A stretch of 64,000 bases of DNA from Petrosia ficiformis (GCA_947044365.1 OX345636.1:62679537-62743536), one strand, 5' to 3'; positions 11,290 to 23,450 are shown, counted from the first letter of the stretch. Translations and numbers: made by a program. The notes: generated by a model not told the origin, from the letters alone.

Positions 11290-12475
11290 TGACAGTAAGC
11301 TTCCATGGAGAAGTTCATAAAGGATTTCGTTACGAAATCTATGAATATCTTTCCGTAATAGCAATTGTGGCTAGAGTAATGTTGTAGATGAATACGTGTA
11401 TTTGTTTACCTGAGAGTAATCAACTGTTTTCCGATGTGCTATATATTGTGCTATCTGTTATGTACATTTATATGTTTGTCCTCATTATGCTATCTGCAAT
11501 TGAACTAACCTTTATAGCAAATACCCCACAATCAAATGGATTCTTCTGTTGTGGTGTATGCTGTAGTACATAATTAATGTAAATTGATAAACACATGATG
11601 TGCATGTGGCATACAGGATGAAAATCTTGTTTCCAATTTGTCCAACTGAAGACATTTTTAGTCTCACGTGTGTACCGTCTCTCAATGAATTTCTTTACAA
11701 TTTTATGGTAAATGTTTCACAGTTTGTTAGTACATGTATTGTCTCTTACATTATTGTTTTTATAGCAGATGAATCAATTCCACTTACTCTACTAACAGAG
11801 TCAGAATAATGTATTACTTTATCTTGAAAGTCTACTACCTATTTTCATGTACAATCCATGTCGTGGAAATGAAAACATTAAATAATAATATTAATTTTAA
11901 TAATAATGAGTATTTGTATATTAATTACCAGCATTGTCCAATGAGCACCCTTATGAACAGGAATGATCCACATGTCAAATCCGTCGAACATTTTCAACTG
12001 AGGGTATTATTATTGCCAGTAATGCTACAACAATAACATTATTGTTTTAATTGACCTTACTGTACCACTTATCTATCGTATTGTCAATCCCTTTTTTGTT
12101 GAGTCTCCTCATGAAAAAAGAATTAACTGGTAATATACTGTTGTTCTTTGGTAAATGAATTATATGTACATGCATGTAAAATCAACAACTAAGGTTTCAA
12201 ACCTTAATGCTGTTGCAAATCAACATTATGTAACTGTTAACAATCTGAAAGAGGAAACTAATTGCCACATTGCTTAATCATGAATGTAATCCATTATTAC
12301 ATTGTCTTTGAGCCAGCACTGATCATCATTGATAACCTTTGTCCTCTGTTGGAGACAGAGGAGATCAATCTCAGTAATGTCAACCACTTGTTTGTGATTG
12401 TTGCTTTCCCACACAATGGAAGCAACCACTCTCTTTAATGTCATTTTTGTGAAACATTCTTCCATTTCTAATAAG
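11290..12475 (-). pseudogene. Ulp1/SENP-type (C48) protease domain, possibly fused to the USP upstream
   Basis: Minus-strand exons recreate the Ulp1 fold in order. An exon ending near 12475 gives TEIDLLCLQQRTKV and DDQCWLKDNVIMDYI (the WLND entry motif). The next gives DMWIIPVHKGAHWTMLV with the catalytic His codon at 11941-11943, followed by a tentative Asp in FHDM (codon 11860-11862). Exon 11615 to about 11700 gives FSWTNWKQDFHP. Exon 11510-11560 gives HTPQQKNPFDCGVFAIK with the catalytic Cys codon at 11528-11530. Exon 11290-11370 gives DIHRFRNEILYELLHGSLL, the C-terminal helix. The last three junctions are phase 0 with GT-AG borders. C48 enzymes remove SUMO or related modifiers. The stretch between the His and FHDM motifs contains a stop and no clear splice site, so the gene may be decayed. 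It could also be transposon cargo. Confidence 0.72.
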
Positions 12476-12533
12476 TAATATGCTTGTTTACACTACATGC
12501 ACAGATTATTGGTTAATAGTTAATGTATTCACC

Positions 12534-14042
12534 TTTTCTCGTTGGTAGTTCTTTTGCATCATATTTATAATGTGAGTCAGATGATAAACTACTTGATGAC
12601 TTGTGGCTTTTCTATTTGTAATGGTGTTGATGAATCACTTTTGATGAGTGTTTTCTGTGGTGAATGTCATGTTACAGGGTCAAGTATGTGTTGAGACTGT
12701 TAGTAACCTTATTATAAAATAGAACATAAGCTTGCTTGTTCAAGACTTGACTTATGTCAACCAAAGTTACCTGTGTAATCAATAATGCATGGCTAGATGG
12801 ATTTTATATTATTTTGAATTACTTGTGTATCATCCATTTCATACCACCCGTTTAAAGTGCGAACATAAGATATGTAATGTCCCTCTTTGGATGTACTACC
12901 CACATGTACTATAATAGAAGATAGCATATACTGATCCTGTTTACCCTGTAATATAATGCCTTTTAAATGAAGTACAATATTTCTCTGCAATGTTTACTTT
13001 TTTGTCATAAATTGTTACCATCTCTTGAAAGTTTACTTCCTGACAATTTTTCTTAGGCTGCATATTTTCCCATGAAAACCTTTAAAAAAGATGTACAGAT
13101 GACCAAGATGTTCATTGCTATGTAGAGTAAAGATGTTGATATACCTCCTGATGTGTATGATTAAAGTGGAAGGTATATGGAAAATCTCACGCCTTACCCC
13201 TGCTCTTGTATTGACTTGGCAACTGTGTAATTTGTACTTCACGTATACTATTAAAGGTTATGATATTGTACCTGTTACAAAATACAAGGTTATCAGGAGT
13301 TAGAATTTCTTCTTCGTTGCAGTTAATCAACTGCTGCAAATTCTTTCCCTTGTTGATTGTAATATATATCATCTATTTTTCATCTTTATACGATTACTAG
13401 ATACCTGTAGGTCCACTTGTAGATGTAATTGATAGTCACTTTGAGCTTTTAGTGCATTACAGGTGATACATCTCACTATATAATTATAAAGCATTAGTAA
13501 GTTTCTATACTACTTATACCACATTACCTATTGTTTTTATTCCTATATTTCAATAATATAAATGTAATAAATCATGTGTCTTGTTCATTTATATACCTAA
13601 TGCTTGTCTCCTCTATACTTTCTAGGAACCTCACAAGAAATTCATGAGCATCTTCTTGCTCATTATGCCTCCGTTGCGGAAGTATTCCTTTAAAGAGAAC
13701 TTTGCTTAACTATAATGTTCATGTATTTAAATTGAGGTTATCTTACGACTGAGCTTTTTGTATATTTGTGTTGGAGATATAGTTCCAATCTTTTGCCCAG
13801 CAATTGCTTTCAGACAACAAACTGTACAAAATTGCTTTCTGCCTTTAAAATATAAATATTGTTGTGTATTTAATGCATTAATAATAATATTTTATCATAA
13901 TAATACTGTGACAGAATAATGTTTATCTTACTGCAGTCCTGGTGCATAAATAGACATTTATGGAAGTTTGGATTGTGCACAACAGATTGAATGACTGCAT
14001 TCATGAAACAGGTGTTATCCAGATTTTGCAGTCCAGCTCCAA
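12534..14042 (-). pseudogene. Ubiquitin-specific protease (USP, C19) domain with linker exon
   Basis: The catalytic core appears in order on the minus strand. The Cys box GAGLQNLDNTCFMNAVIQ is in exon 13932-14042 (Cys codon 14008-14010). NEQEDAHEFLVRFL lies at about 13630-13716. A zinc knuckle with CITCNALKAQSDYQLHLQVD is at about 13400-13485, with partner TPDNLVFCNRC near 13290. FHIPSTLIIHIRRY lies near 13150. The His box YMLSSIIVHVG..KEGHYISYV is followed by WYEMDDTQV (His codon 12877-12879). USPs cut ubiquitin from proteins. The usual Gly before Asn-Thr-Cys is Asp. The end of the His-box exon (to 12771) has an in-frame TAG after the core. A Ser/Lys-rich linker exon (about 12534-12660) follows and splices in phase to the Ulp1 exon. 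Frameshifts in the linker suggest decay. The Cys box resembles USP36/USP42/USP17-type enzymes. The 5' exons were not fixed. Confidence 0.75.
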
Positions 14043-14766
14043 CTGTGGGATTCGATCCAATGGAAGTTATTTATATTCAATATTCATTTTTATAACGTTA
14101 TTCATTGACGTTATTCATGTTCGCCCACGTAATTATGATGGAAACATTCCTGTCGCTAACCGTTTGTGTGTTGAAACAAAAGAATATCTGTGTGTCTAGA
14201 TCTATATGTGCTAATTTCGTATCCCTGGACTCTGAATTGTTAATTAAATTATATATACTATACTTAGAATGAATATTTATTATAATATAATATATTATAT
14301 ATAATGTGACCGTGGATATCATTTGTAAAATAAGAGTTTTGTCAACTGCTTATTCAAATGCTCAGCTATTTTACACAGGTAACTTACTATACTTGGAATA
14401 TAGGTAGAGGAATAGTTGCTCTTCTTGTCTACAAGATTATATTGGCCAACTATACAAAATCACTGAATAATGAGCATTTGAATATAAGTGTTTGACAAAA
14501 TTCTTTTTTTACAAATGATTGATTTCCGCATCCACAGTCACATATATAATATACCAGAAATGCGTATGCACGGTTAAGGATATATTTCCATTTATTATAC
14601 ATGTACATGTATGTCAAGTGATAATATATAGTGTTAACATTACTAGCAGTCATATGTGAGTTGGGTGTGAAATACTTCCAAGGCATCATGTAGAAGTACT
14701 TTGCAGCACCTCCACTGATACTATCATTACTATGTCTGTAATCTTTTGTTTTTTTTTCTTATATAC

Positions 14767-14838
14767 AGTGCTGTTGAGTGCGATGAGGAATTCCCTGAAG
14801 AAGTCTTGTGGCAATTTCTAAATGGAAATCAAACTGTG
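14767..14838 (+). other. Possible isolated exon
   Basis: Between an AG acceptor (ATATACAG) and a GTGAGT donor lies an open segment that would encode AVECDEEFPEEVLWQFLNGN. The borders are good but no neighbouring exon or family could be recognised. It may belong to a gene fragment unrelated to the dynein pseudogene that begins 450 bp downstream. Confidence 0.3.
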
Positions 14839-14944
14839 TGAGTTTCTTGGGGGCTGTAGGGTTGTATAGAACACTTTCATCTGTTATAAATAAATGAAAG
14901 AATACTCATTTCCACCATATTTTTATACCTATGAGCATACCCAT

Positions 14945-15152
14945 AATAAAGTATCATTAGGTTTAGAGGGTGGAGCAATAGGTGTGGTTGACATCTACCC
15001 ATTGGCTTCACAACTCCTGACATCATTGAAGTCTGTTGTGTGGGTTGAGTTACACTGGAACTAGTTTCAACAGTTGACTGGTCTGTTGCTTGATGCTGTC
15101 CTGGAGGTCTCAAAGGCTCTTCCAAAACCTTCTTTAGTGCCTTTAGTGCCAC
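14945..15152 (-). other. Possible 5' exon of the protease gene
   Basis: The minus strand is open here. It begins MALKALKKVLEEPLRP and continues with a Gln/Ser/Thr-rich stretch. AG acceptor-like and GT donor-like sites could separate it into two exons. Its position upstream of the USP Cys-box exon and its strand fit a USP N-terminal extension. No domain is recognised, so this is a positional inference. Confidence 0.3.
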
Positions 15153-15814
15153 ACCCCTACCACTTCTGGTGTATATACATGTACACTGTACAGATCTATT
15201 TATCGTTCATCCATTCATTTTATTATTCTATCTAGTATTTGTACCTTTATTTCAGCAATTAAGTATCGTATATAACACTTTCTTTTGATTAGTTGTTGAG
15301 TACATCAGAGGAAGTTCAGATAGAACTAGAGGAGATGCAACCATTGCTTGAACAAGTGCAAATAGAAACCGATGAGTCAATGGAACAGATTAAGAAAGAC
15401 ATAGCTATTGCAAAAGAAGTAGTTCAAAGAGAAGAAAAGAAGCAAATATTAAAGGTGAAGAGACACAAACCATTGCTGATGATGCACAGAGAGACTTGGA
15501 TGAAGCATTTCCAGCACTGGTTAGTTCAATTTAGTTTATATACATGTACATCTATGTACTAGCTGTGGAGTGCTTTCTACAAACATTTTAACTGGGCACT
15601 TAATAAATAGTTATGGTATACCCTCTACCGCACTCACACATGTATACACTTGTGTGCTTTTAACTTATAGAAAATGAGTAATATTAGTTTAAACTGTCCT
15701 TTTGACATTTAGGAGTAATGAAAGGCACACACAAGGGTAGATAGAGTACAGTACACTTTAAATGCAACCTAGCTGGATAGAACAATTAATGATACAACAC
15801 AAAATTTTAGTAAT

Positions 15815-16230
15815 TTACATGTACATGTAGCTTACCAAATACATGTGCTTATTGTATTGTATATATGTATGACTTATGTTTACTGATAAGCAGTAATAAA
15901 TGTTAAGGCATATTCATAATAAATTGTGAGTATATCCACAACAAAAGTACATGTACATGTACATGTATAACTTAGTGTATACAAAGCTCACACTGTTCAA
16001 CAATTGATCAATGTTCCTGAACATCATTGACTGAGTATACATGTAGGTAAGCATTTATTTTGGGCTAAGTTCATGTACATGTACATGTAGGGTAAGTTCA
16101 GGTACATGTACATGTAGGTAAGCATTTATTTACATGTAGGCTAAGTTCATGTAAGCTAAGTTTATTTACATATATGCTAAGTTCATGTACATGTACATGT
16201 AGGTAAGCATTTATTTTGGGCTAAGTTCCA
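15815..16230. repeat. TACATG-rich degenerate tandem repeats
   Basis: A unit of about 40-60 bp (GTAGGTAAGCATTTATTT, GGGCTAAGTTCATG and TACATGTACATG) recurs at about 16043, 16113 and 16198 with deletions between copies. It sits in the first intron of the dynein pseudogene. Confidence 0.7.
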
Positions 16231-16639
16231 TGAACAATCACAGTTCTGATAGCTAGTATATATAGTATTGTGACCCTACAGTTATACATAACAGTACTGT
16301 ACTGTACAATTTAGTGATATACTCCACACTGTTATAGGAGGCTGCATTTGCCAGTCTGAAAAATCTAAACAAGAATTATGTAGCTGAAGTGAGAGCTCTC
16401 CAACGTCTACCTCAAGGTGTTAGAATAGTAATTGAAGCTGTGTGTATTATGAGAGATGTTAAACCTAAAAAAGTAGCTGGTGAGAAAATGGGTCAGAAAG
16501 TTGATGACTATTGGGAACCAGGTAAAGCAATATTGCAGGACCCATCAATGTTTCTGGATAGCTTGTTCAAGTTTGATAAGGTATGTAAATGTATACAGTA
16601 TATGTACAATTTGTGTAATTACAAGAGACAGAGGCAGAT

Positions 16640-16895
16640 ATATGTATATAGATAGATAAATAGATTAAAAAAACAGATACATGTACAATAGAAAGATATA
16701 TAGAGGGATTGATACATGTAGGTGGGTGGGTGGTTGGATGGACGGATGGATGGACGGATGGATGGATAGACAAACAGACAGAGATAGATAGGTACATGCA
16801 TACATACATACATACATACATACATGTACATGTGTACATGTACATGCACTGTACATACATACATAAATACACATACATATGTAGATATACATAGA
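16640..16895. repeat. Microsatellite cluster (GATA, GGAT, CATA)
   Basis: A GATA-like tract, then (GGAT/GGAC)n at about 16730-16770, then (CATA)n at about 16796-16865 lie in a dynein intron. Confidence 0.9.
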
Positions 16896-17256
16896 TAAAT
16901 AGGAACTACGTTTTTAACGTGACCTGCAGTCTATTTTCTTGCACTGTTTTCAAACTTTCACCTGAATCACAGTTTATGATATTATACTACATGTACACAT
17001 GTATATGCTATAACAGACTCTAGTACATGTAAATTTTTGTATACATGTTTTTAACAGGACAACATATCTGATAGTGTTATTCAGAAGATTCAACCATACA
17101 TTGATAATGAAGACTTCACTCCTCAGGCTATCGCAAAGGTATTGTATACTTACATTTTGTAGCATGGTAGTTATGAAGATCAAAGGGCCAACAATGCCAA
17201 CAATCATCATGTAGCCCAACCACAGTGCTCCATGCTATATCTACAACTGCACAGAT

Positions 17257-17885
17257 ACCGTAAATCCTTAAGTAGAAGCCGCATTTGAATAAAAACCTGT
17301 CATAAATAAACGCAGGGGGTTTCTTGAAGATTCTTTCAATAGACGCCGGTCTCGAATTGAAACCTGGGCATGGTTAAGAAGGTAACACGTGTTCTGTGAA
17401 TTCACTACTACATTTTCAATCACTTGCCTTGCTGCTTTCCTTCAGCTAACGAAGCATGTTTTTGGTATCAATGGCTTTCTTGGAATGTCTTCTGTCTAAC
17501 TAAGTTAAAAGTAACTGCTGTTTAAAAGTCAGACGTTATACAGGCTAGTATAAAGTAGGCGTTGCCCGTGGAACTATTTATTTTTCAAGCACTCGCCTTG
17601 CTGTCTTCCTGCTGATAGCAAAGCATAAATTTTACATCAATGGCTTTCTTAAGAACTCTTCTTTCCAGTAAGTTAGAATCTTCAGTATTGTAAAATGTGA
17701 GAGTTTTAGAGATGATGTATTAAGCGCTCCGCCCACACATACAAGAACGCCCATATTAATTATAGACTAGACGCTAAAGGATTAATAAACACTGGCTTCG
17801 AGTAAACACCTGTCTTCAATAGACGCCTACTTCAAAACCTTTTAAAAGAAATAGACGCCCGGGCTTCTATTTAACGATTTACAGT
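17257..17885. mobile_element. Non-autonomous element with imperfect terminal inverted repeats
   Basis: The left end ACCGTAAATCCTTAAGTAGA and the inverted right end (ACTGTAAATCGTTAAATAGA read on the minus strand) match over about 25 bp. The similarity continues inward with motifs around 'AATAGACGCC'. No protein is encoded. It lies in the intron between the dynein exons at 17138 and 18036. The superfamily is not determined. Confidence 0.6.
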
Positions 17886-17932
17886 AGTTGGGCATCAAGA
17901 TGTTTAAAATTTCTTTAACTCTCTTGGGACAT

Positions 17933-18012
17933 TGGATGGATGGATGGATGGATGGAGGGATGGATGGATGGATGGATGGATGGATGGATACATGGATACA
18001 TGGATACATGTA
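17933..18012. repeat. (GGAT)n microsatellite
   Basis: Near-perfect tetranucleotide repeats run to within 25 bp of a dynein exon acceptor. Confidence 0.95.
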
Positions 18013-18661
18013 TTAATTTTCATGTTTTACTACAGGTATCTAAAGCTTGTACATCAATTTGTTTGTTGCTACATGCTATGCACAATTACCATTTTGTTGC
18101 AAAAGGAGTAGCTCCAAAAAGAGTAAGTTGAAGTATAGACTTTTCTTTCCTTCACAACACTGTGATTGCTTTCATAGGCCAGACTAGCAGAGGCCAAAGC
18201 ATCACTAGAAGAAACTCTACGTCTCTTGATTGAAGCTAAAAAAAGACTTCGTGATGTTGAGGAAGGATTGGAAACTCTGAATGCAAAATATTTAGAAACT
18301 ACTGCAAAGAAAGAAGAATTAGCCGAGAAATGTGCCTTGTGTTCTGCTAGGCTAGAGAGAGCAGAAAAGTATGTCCATACATTACATCTGATTACATGTA
18401 CATGTCTGCATAAGATCTACACAGATTTAAAATGACTGCATTTACATGTAGGTACATGTATAGCATATACTGATCAATTATAACCTAAAAATAATGTACA
18501 AGTTTGTTGGCTTTCTGTGTAAATCATATTGAAGACAAGCTTAATGACTGTGATATGTGTACTAATTTACATGTAGTGTGGCCAATTTATATAGTGTATA
18601 ATTATTATAGAAATAACCAAACATACATACATGTACATGTACATGATGTTATCGGAGATGT

Positions 18662-18692
<31 letters not shown>

Positions 18693-20375
18693 CACATGTA
18701 CATGTACACTGTACATGTACGTACATGTATATGTATTTTTAAAGTGTGACACATTCATACAGCACAACAGTTATACTATATACCATATGTCCAAGGGAAT
18801 CACAGGGATAACAGGCCAAAGTGTAAAGTACTGTATATGTAATACATGTACTTAGCCAAAGTACATGTATATATAATACTTAGCCAAAGTACATATATAT
18901 GTACAATGTGTGCTTTTTATTAGCTTATTGGAGGATTGGCAGAAGAAAAAATTAGGTCGGCAGAATCAGTAGCAGAGTTTGATCAAATGCTGTGTTATGT
19001 GATTGGTGATATTACAACAGTAGCAGGTTGTGTAGCATACTTATGAGCCTTCACTGTAAGTTCTGTGTGCATACATGTGTACATGTAAATATACATGTAC
19101 ATGTACATGCTTGTACATATTAGTGTTGTTTTAGTTTAACAAAAACAACTCATTATATATTATAGTATGTCTAATTTATCAAATATTTTATTTTGGTATA
19201 TATACATGAAATTTAATTAACTACTTAAGGTGATATTAGGCTTACTAAAAGGATTTAGGTTTTAGCTGAAGCTGATGTAGTCTAGCAAAGGGGCTGGCCT
19301 GTGAGACTAAGCTGATGGCCCTTGTTTGTCTTTTATCAGTGTAGATAACCAAATAGTGCCATCAACTTTGAAGTAGCAAGGGTATCAGTCTACTGGTTGT
19401 GACAATTACTCAGGTCTTCACCAAGTAATTGTGCTTGCAGGGGTAGAAACATGAATCCATCTATCATTGATAATTATTTTGCAGAATGGTGAAATAACTA
19501 ACTACATGTACATGGTAAAAGTGCCATTATTGGCCAATTTTCATTTTAGTTATTACTGTAATTTAGTTATAATTTAGTTAACTAAAAGTCACAATGCCTT
19601 ACTAAAAGGGGTTTTAGTTATACAATAATAATACATGCATATAGTGTATAATGTACATACATGTATTCATGTACATGTACATGTGAGTGTCATGTGTGAG
19701 AGCATTCTCATTATCTAATTAATTGTTACATGTAGTTGAAGATAAATTATGTTATGTGTACATGTACATGTACATGTATATCATATACATGTATGTATAT
19801 AGGAGCCACTTTGGCTTTGTTGATATTTTTACAAGTTATTGTGTAACTATGACATGGTACCCATTTTTTTATTCATGTAACAAGTCATATTTAGACTGAT
19901 TCAAACACATATTTTATAGAATGATAGATTTATGTGTTCACAATTTCCTTTTGTTCATTTTACACAGGGTAAGTATTGTAATGATGTAATTCATCTGTGG
20001 CACAAGAAGCTGACTGAGTTTGGAGTACCACATGGAAAATCAGCTAGTTTAATAGCTACTCTTGGTGATCCGGTAAAGATAAGAAATTGGCAAATAGCAG
20101 GTACATAAGTACCCTCTTTAGTTTGGAATTACATGTACAAACAATCTTTTTGCCTATTTTTATATAATAATCCTGTTTGTATATGTTTCAATCCATGGTT
20201 TCATTATTTACAGTATACCCATGTATTAGCTCCTTGTGACCTTAAACTACAATGTATATATTACATGTACATGTACATCACATATTAAGTCAGCACATTC
20301 TAATTTTGAGGTTATATCATGAGTTCGAACATACATGCACTTTGCATGTACATGTACATGTTTCTTCAAAAAATG

Positions 20376-20585
20376 TAACCCAAAAAGCATGTGAACAAGG
20401 TTGGGAGACTAACATAGGACCCAAAATTAAATAAACCACTTCCATATAAACCTACATACATACAACTCTTTGTATTTTGCTGTATAGCGGTGTAAGTGCT
20501 TATGTACGGTTATATGGAAGTGGTTTGTTTAATTTTTGGTCCTATGTTAGCTTCCCAACCTTGTTCGCATGATTTTTGGGTTTTG
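20376..20585. mobile_element. Long foldback (MITE-like) in dynein intron
   Basis: About 76 bp starting AACCCAAAAAGCATGTGAAC is repeated in inverted orientation at about 20508-20585 with roughly 90 percent identity by eye, around a 50-60 nt centre. Both arms contain CTAACATAGGACC and CCACTTCCATATAA. No coding capacity. It lies between the exons at 20100 and 20670. Confidence 0.75.
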
Positions 20586-20793
20586 ACGTCCCTACATCTT
20601 TCATTTTTATTGAAAATGTTTTTTTATTATTCTTGTAATAACATGTACATTTTATATTGTTTGTTAAAGGTCTTCCTCGAGATAGTCTCTCTGTTGAGAA
20701 TGGAGTGATCACACAGTTCTCAAGACGTTGGCCCTCTTTATTGATCCACAAGGGCAAGGTAATAAACGGGTGAAAAGTAGGGTGCGTATATGT

Positions 20794-20846
20794 TCATGTA
20801 TTATGTACTATAATTATACATGCACAATTATAGTACATAATACATG
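20794..20846. repeat. Inverted repeat
   Basis: CATGTATTATGTACTATAAT is followed after a short spacer by its reverse complement, which ends in TACATG repeats. Confidence 0.8.
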
Positions 20847-22329
20847 TACATGTACATGTGGAATTGTTTTGTTTTAGCAGAAAGTATAAGGTGTATGGTT
20901 GTATAGTTCAGAGTTTGAAGATATCCTTTTCTTCATTTAAAACTTTATTATGAACATCTCCATAATATTCATGATACAATGTAAATTTTTCTTTCTTAAT
21001 GCTTATAAGAACATTTCAGCTCAAAGGCCTTCTTCAGTTACAGTATCAGTACATGTACGTATGTATGTGTACCTCTACGGAATTATTTTCATAATAATAT
21101 GTGCACCTTTTGTTTAGATCTAAATATCTACATGTATAATGTACATGTATATGTACATGTAAGTCTATGTACGGTTCATGCACATGTACATGTATAGTAT
21201 GCCAAATATTTTTCTGGTAATAGTTCTACTGTAATGGTCACATACTTTGTATCAATAATGACTACTGATTATATAATTATATTGGAACAGCATAATATGT
21301 AATTTATGTACATGTACAAAATGATAACTGATTTCTAACTTCATTAGTATTCAATACTATTCAATGCAGTATTTGGTTACAGTGTACATGTTCCAAAACT
21401 GTTTAATACACATGTTATTAATAAAGATTGATTCCAGTATTGATTCAATGTCACTACGCATGTACATGTATTTCTTCTGCAATGTAAATATAGTGTACAT
21501 GTATTCCATTTCTTCTTTTTTTTGCTACATTGTACATGTACAAATTGTACATACAAAGTTTTCTCATCCACTAACAGGAAAAGAACAACAATCTTGATGT
21601 CCTCAAACTAACTAATAAAGATTTCTTGAGAAGTTTAGAGAATTCTGTTAGATTTGGTAAACCTTGCCTGCTTGAAATTGTTGGAGAGGGATTAGATCCA
21701 GCTCTAGAACCAATTCTACTGCGACAAGTTAGTACATGACTTGGACATGTACACGTACATGTAATTTGTCTTTTAATTACATACAGTATGTGTATCTGTT
21801 CATGTACATGTACACATGTATGTCACTTCATTTTATAATCCATCGTTCTATGTGTGTACATGTATATATATATTAGGAATTCAGTGTTATATTGTACATA
21901 TAGCTAGCCACACTTTAACAGAGTGGTGCTGACACAAAAACCAAAGCATATTTGTGATTTGGTTGCATTCCTTTGACCACATCAAAAGAAAATGGCATTG
22001 CCTAGAGTGGTACAACACCTCCCTTCAGCTCTTTAGTTATAGAACCCTCGGGGATTGTGTCCATGATGACCTTTAGTTGTATAATTATTCCTTCTTTTGA
22101 TAATAAATATTGTTATTTTACAATATACATGCATGTAACACAATTTACATGTATGTACATGTACATGTAGTTTCTATACATACTATTGGCCTGTCAGAAA
22201 CAATATCAAGACTGACAGACTGTACCTCATTAACAATCATACATGATGTATAGACTGCACCTGCATGTGTAATGCAATTATTCAGTAAGCTGAATATCCC
22301 TGCATGTTTCTTCGTGTCTATCTATCTAC

Positions 22330-23008
22330 ATGGCGTAGGAAGCAATCGAAAATTGGAGGGGCTGAGCAGTGGCACGTGAAGTGCGTCGCACAAGATTTAT
22401 TTTGGGTCATTAATTACTCATGAGGGGTGTGGCTAACTATGATGTATTAATTGACTCAAAAATAATAATTATGCGCAATAATTAGAAATTCGGAAGTTTA
22501 GCAATTAATTTAGTCGCAATAATGGCCAAAATTATTTTTATAAAAATCATGTGACTGAAGAATATAATCTACAAAAAGTTCACAAAGTTCAATTTTTATA
22601 TTTTACCAAAATAATGAAGTTTACGATCGTTAACCACTATAAACTGTCAAGCAATATCCTTAAGATCAAGGCTGTCTGTATCAGATGAATGAACATGCAG
22701 TAAAAGTAAATTGTTGAGTCTTGATTGTCTGCTGTTCTCATCTACAAAACATGATGATAGACTGACTTATAATTCATTCACTAGTGTTGATCGTAAATTT
22801 ATGGTTTTAACTTACCACTCAGTTCCAATAGAGAAGACAGCTCTTAACTTGCTTTGCTTCATCGTGTTGTTACAGTCAGTAAGTGGGCAGAGACCACACC
22901 CAGTATTAATCGATCAAATTAATTAATAATTAAATAATTCAGAAAAGTTGAAGATTTTTTGGGGGGCTGCAGCCCCCTAACCCCCCCCCCCCTGGTTCCT
23001 ACGCCTAT
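22330..23008. mobile_element. Element of about 680 bp with GGCGTAGGAA inverted ends
   Basis: The left end ATGGCGTAGGAAGCA and the right end TGGTTCCTACGCCTAT are inverted copies over about 14 bp. Just inside the right end lie GGGGGGCTGCAGCCCCC and a C-run of about 14. No transposase is recognised inside. It separates dynein exons 21578-21727 and 23135-23292. A related right end occurs near 10200-10231. Confidence 0.6.
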
Positions 23009-23317
23009 GTATAATATATATTTATGTACTTGATTGATTTATCTGTTTCCTCATTTTTTGTACATGTATCAATCTTTATACCTCGTTTCCATTCATCCAT
23101 ATAAACTGTTCATCCATTTTTTTTTACTTCCCAGACTTTCAAACAAGCTGGCAGCACTGTAATAAAACTAGGAGACTCAGTGATACCATCTTTAAACTTA
23201 CATCACTACTAAACTACCTAATCCTCATTACACACCTGAAGTACACATGTATCTACTAAAGTTACCCTTGTAAACTTCACACTCTCTCCTGGGTATGTAT
23301 GCATGACGTTATAGAAA

Positions 23318-23450
23318 GAAGGAAAAAAAGAAAGAAAGAAAGACACCTCAGGCAAATAGAAAAACGAAAATGAGAGTTGCCTCAGGTGGGATTCAAACCT
23401 ACGACACTCTGTACTCCAGACAGATGCTTTACCAACTGAGCTACCAAGGC
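23318..23450 (-). tRNA. tRNA-like sequence, probably the head of a tRNA-derived SINE
   Basis: Minus strand 23450-23379 folds as a 72-nt cloverleaf. The 7-bp acceptor stem closes with two G-U pairs. The D stem has one mismatch, the anticodon stem is a perfect 5 bp, and the T stem has one A-C mismatch. The A box (TAGCTCAGTTGG) and B box (GGTTTGAATCC) are good RNA polymerase III promoters. The loop CTGGAGT gives anticodon GGA, but a 5-nt variable loop does not fit serine tRNA. A (CTTT)n tail follows at about 23342-23318. The position inside a dead gene and the tail favour a SINE over a working tRNA. Confidence 0.55.

Larger units (their letters stand above)
15293..23292 (+). pseudogene. Axonemal dynein heavy chain (DNAH1-like) pseudogene: stalk to AAA5
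   Basis: Ten exons with AG/GT borders follow dynein order: 15293-15519, 16338-16580, 17058-17138, 18036-18122, 18178-18369, 18924-19055, 19968-20100, 20670-20758, 21578-21727 and 23135-23292. They encode the first stalk coiled coil, the microtubule-binding region ([61 protein letters not shown]), the return coil (KKEELAEKCALCSARLERAE), then LIGGLAEEK and AAA5 (ATLGDPVKIRNWQIAG, SVENGVITQFSRRW, SVRFGKPCLLEIVGEGLDPA, GSTVIKLGDSVIP). The KKVAGEK/DYWEPGK wording points to DNAH1, the inner-arm dynein of cilia and flagella. Lesions: a frameshift in the first exon, TGA at 19044-19046 where VAYLGPFT is expected, frameshifts in the 20670 and 23135 exons, and a damaged donor at 18369. AAA1-AAA4 and AAA6 are absent here. 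Introns hold several transposable elements. Confidence 0.85.

Noticed and set aside
11388..12036. Plus-strand frames of 61-75 codons with hydrophobic stretches
   Set aside because: They are antisense to the Ulp1-like exons, whose motifs are far more specific.
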